Both the position numbers and the translations under genes were made by a program. DNA of 64,000 nucleotides from Thiothrix unzii (lineage in GTDB: Bacteria > Pseudomonadota > Gammaproteobacteria > Thiotrichales > Thiotrichaceae), in assembly GCF_017901175.1 (NCBI RefSeq), contig NZ_CP072793.1:3286001-3350000 (forward strand), in the 5' to 3' direction. Positions within the stretch are counted from its first letter, which is position 1; the number at the start of each line of letters is the position of its first letter. A model generated the notes under the pieces. It was not told the origin of the DNA, searched no databases, and was given only the letters and a program-made list of their open reading frames with translations. Of this stretch, positions 63,613-64,000 are shown piece after piece.

Positions 63613-64000
63613 ATGAAACTGTTGTTTGTTGCCAGTGAGGTGTTTCCTTTGGTGAAAACCGGGGGATTGGGGGATGTGGCCTACAGCTTGCCGTGTGCAT
63701 TGCAGGCGCAAGGGGTGGATGTGCGTTTATTGTTACCTGCTTACCGCGATGTGTTGCGGAAGTTGGGGACAATTCGCATTTTGGGTTGGCTGGATGTGCA
63801 AGGTGCAAACCGTCAGCATAGTGTACGCGTGGTGGAAGCAGAGCACCCGGATTTTCCGTTTCCGTTGTGGTTAGTGGATTGTCCGGCATTGTTTGACCGC
63901 CCCGGCAACCCGTATTTGCAGCCGGAAGGTTACGATTGGGGCGATAATGCCGAGCGTTTCACCGTGTTTGCGCGGGTTGCTGCTGCCTTGGCGGAAGATG
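63613..64000 (+). CDS. glgA: Glycogen synthase (partial)
   Basis: GlgA extends glycogen from ADP-glucose. The visible 129 residues begin [20 protein letters not shown], with the KTGGL ADP-glucose-binding motif, then [20 protein letters not shown], followed by [19 protein letters not shown]. The gene runs off the right edge. The 64 bases before the start show no clear promoter, so it probably depended on glgB readthrough before the cassette entered, or now on transcription through the cassette. Confidence 0.96.
   Translation, partial: MKLLFVASEVFPLVKTGGLGDVAYSLPCALQAQGVDVRLLLPAYRDVLRKLGTIRILGWLDVQGANRQHSVRVVEAEHPDFPFPLWLVDCPALFDRPGNPYLQPEGYDWGDNAERFTVFARVAAALAED

Overview
The window reads as chromosome of a free-living, chemolithoautotrophic gammaproteobacterium, most likely a Thiothrix-like sulfur oxidiser (Thiotrichales). 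This is inferred from gene content: a Calvin-cycle/glycolysis cluster ending in a Calvin-type class II aldolase, an NAD-reducing [NiFe] hydrogenase, a TusE/DsrC-family protein, a dprA-smg pair and a glycogen operon. No rRNA, tRNA or CRISPR array was seen, and no phage or transposase gene.

Layout. 1-1962 (minus): partial tatA and the end of a his operon (hisE, hisF, hisA). 2184-9214 (plus): tkt, gap, pgk, pyk, fba, closed by a strong terminator. 9385-14343 (plus): hoxF-U-Y-H-W, a group 3d-type soluble hydrogenase operon with overlapping genes and its maturation protease. 14330-22410 (minus): pbpC and an alpha-2-macroglobulin lipoprotein. 22558-23197: a FitAB/VapBC-type toxin-antitoxin pair. 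23224-25792: a promoter, a structured leader RNA ending in a terminator, rtcB (RNA ligase), an unrecognised protein and a small basic protein whose gene contains its own terminator. 25813-35694: envelope and housekeeping genes (MipA/OmpV barrel, ChaN-PDZ protein, nitrilase-like protein without the catalytic Cys, tpm, polA, FadL-type porin, tusE, YhiN-type flavoprotein, 3D-domain protein). 36247-43786: B12-dependent radical SAM protein, hipBA, a small metal-binding protein, a secreted protein, speE, smg, dprA, adenosine kinase. 43787-47886: a DnaA-box-containing spacer, a short FimV-like protein, and a lexA operon that carries two unknown membrane proteins. 48111-50788: glutathione-dependent formaldehyde detoxification (fghA, frmA) with a divergent TetR regulator. 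50974-64000: pgi, glk, glgC, GH57, malQ, glgB and partial glgA, a continuous glycogen metabolism operon interrupted between glgB and glgA by a three-gene cassette.

The parts most likely to be new are: (1) the cassette at 60022-63548, consisting of a DUF262 protein, an OLD/DUF3696-like ATPase and a protein with a RelE/HigB-like C-terminus, which looks like a defence or conflict module; (2) the rtcB locus with its leader RNA and a small gene likely to yield mRNA without a stop codon; (3) the lexA operon, with an alphaproteobacterial-type GTTC-N7-GTTC operator and two co-directional membrane proteins that may be SOS effectors; (4) palindromic repeats that have entered the polA reading frame and supplied the pbpC start site.

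Coordinates of several genes were moved from the longest open frame to an internal start supported by a ribosome binding site, an overlap with the upstream stop codon, or alignment with the known N-terminus of the family. All identifications rest on reading motifs; no database search was possible.
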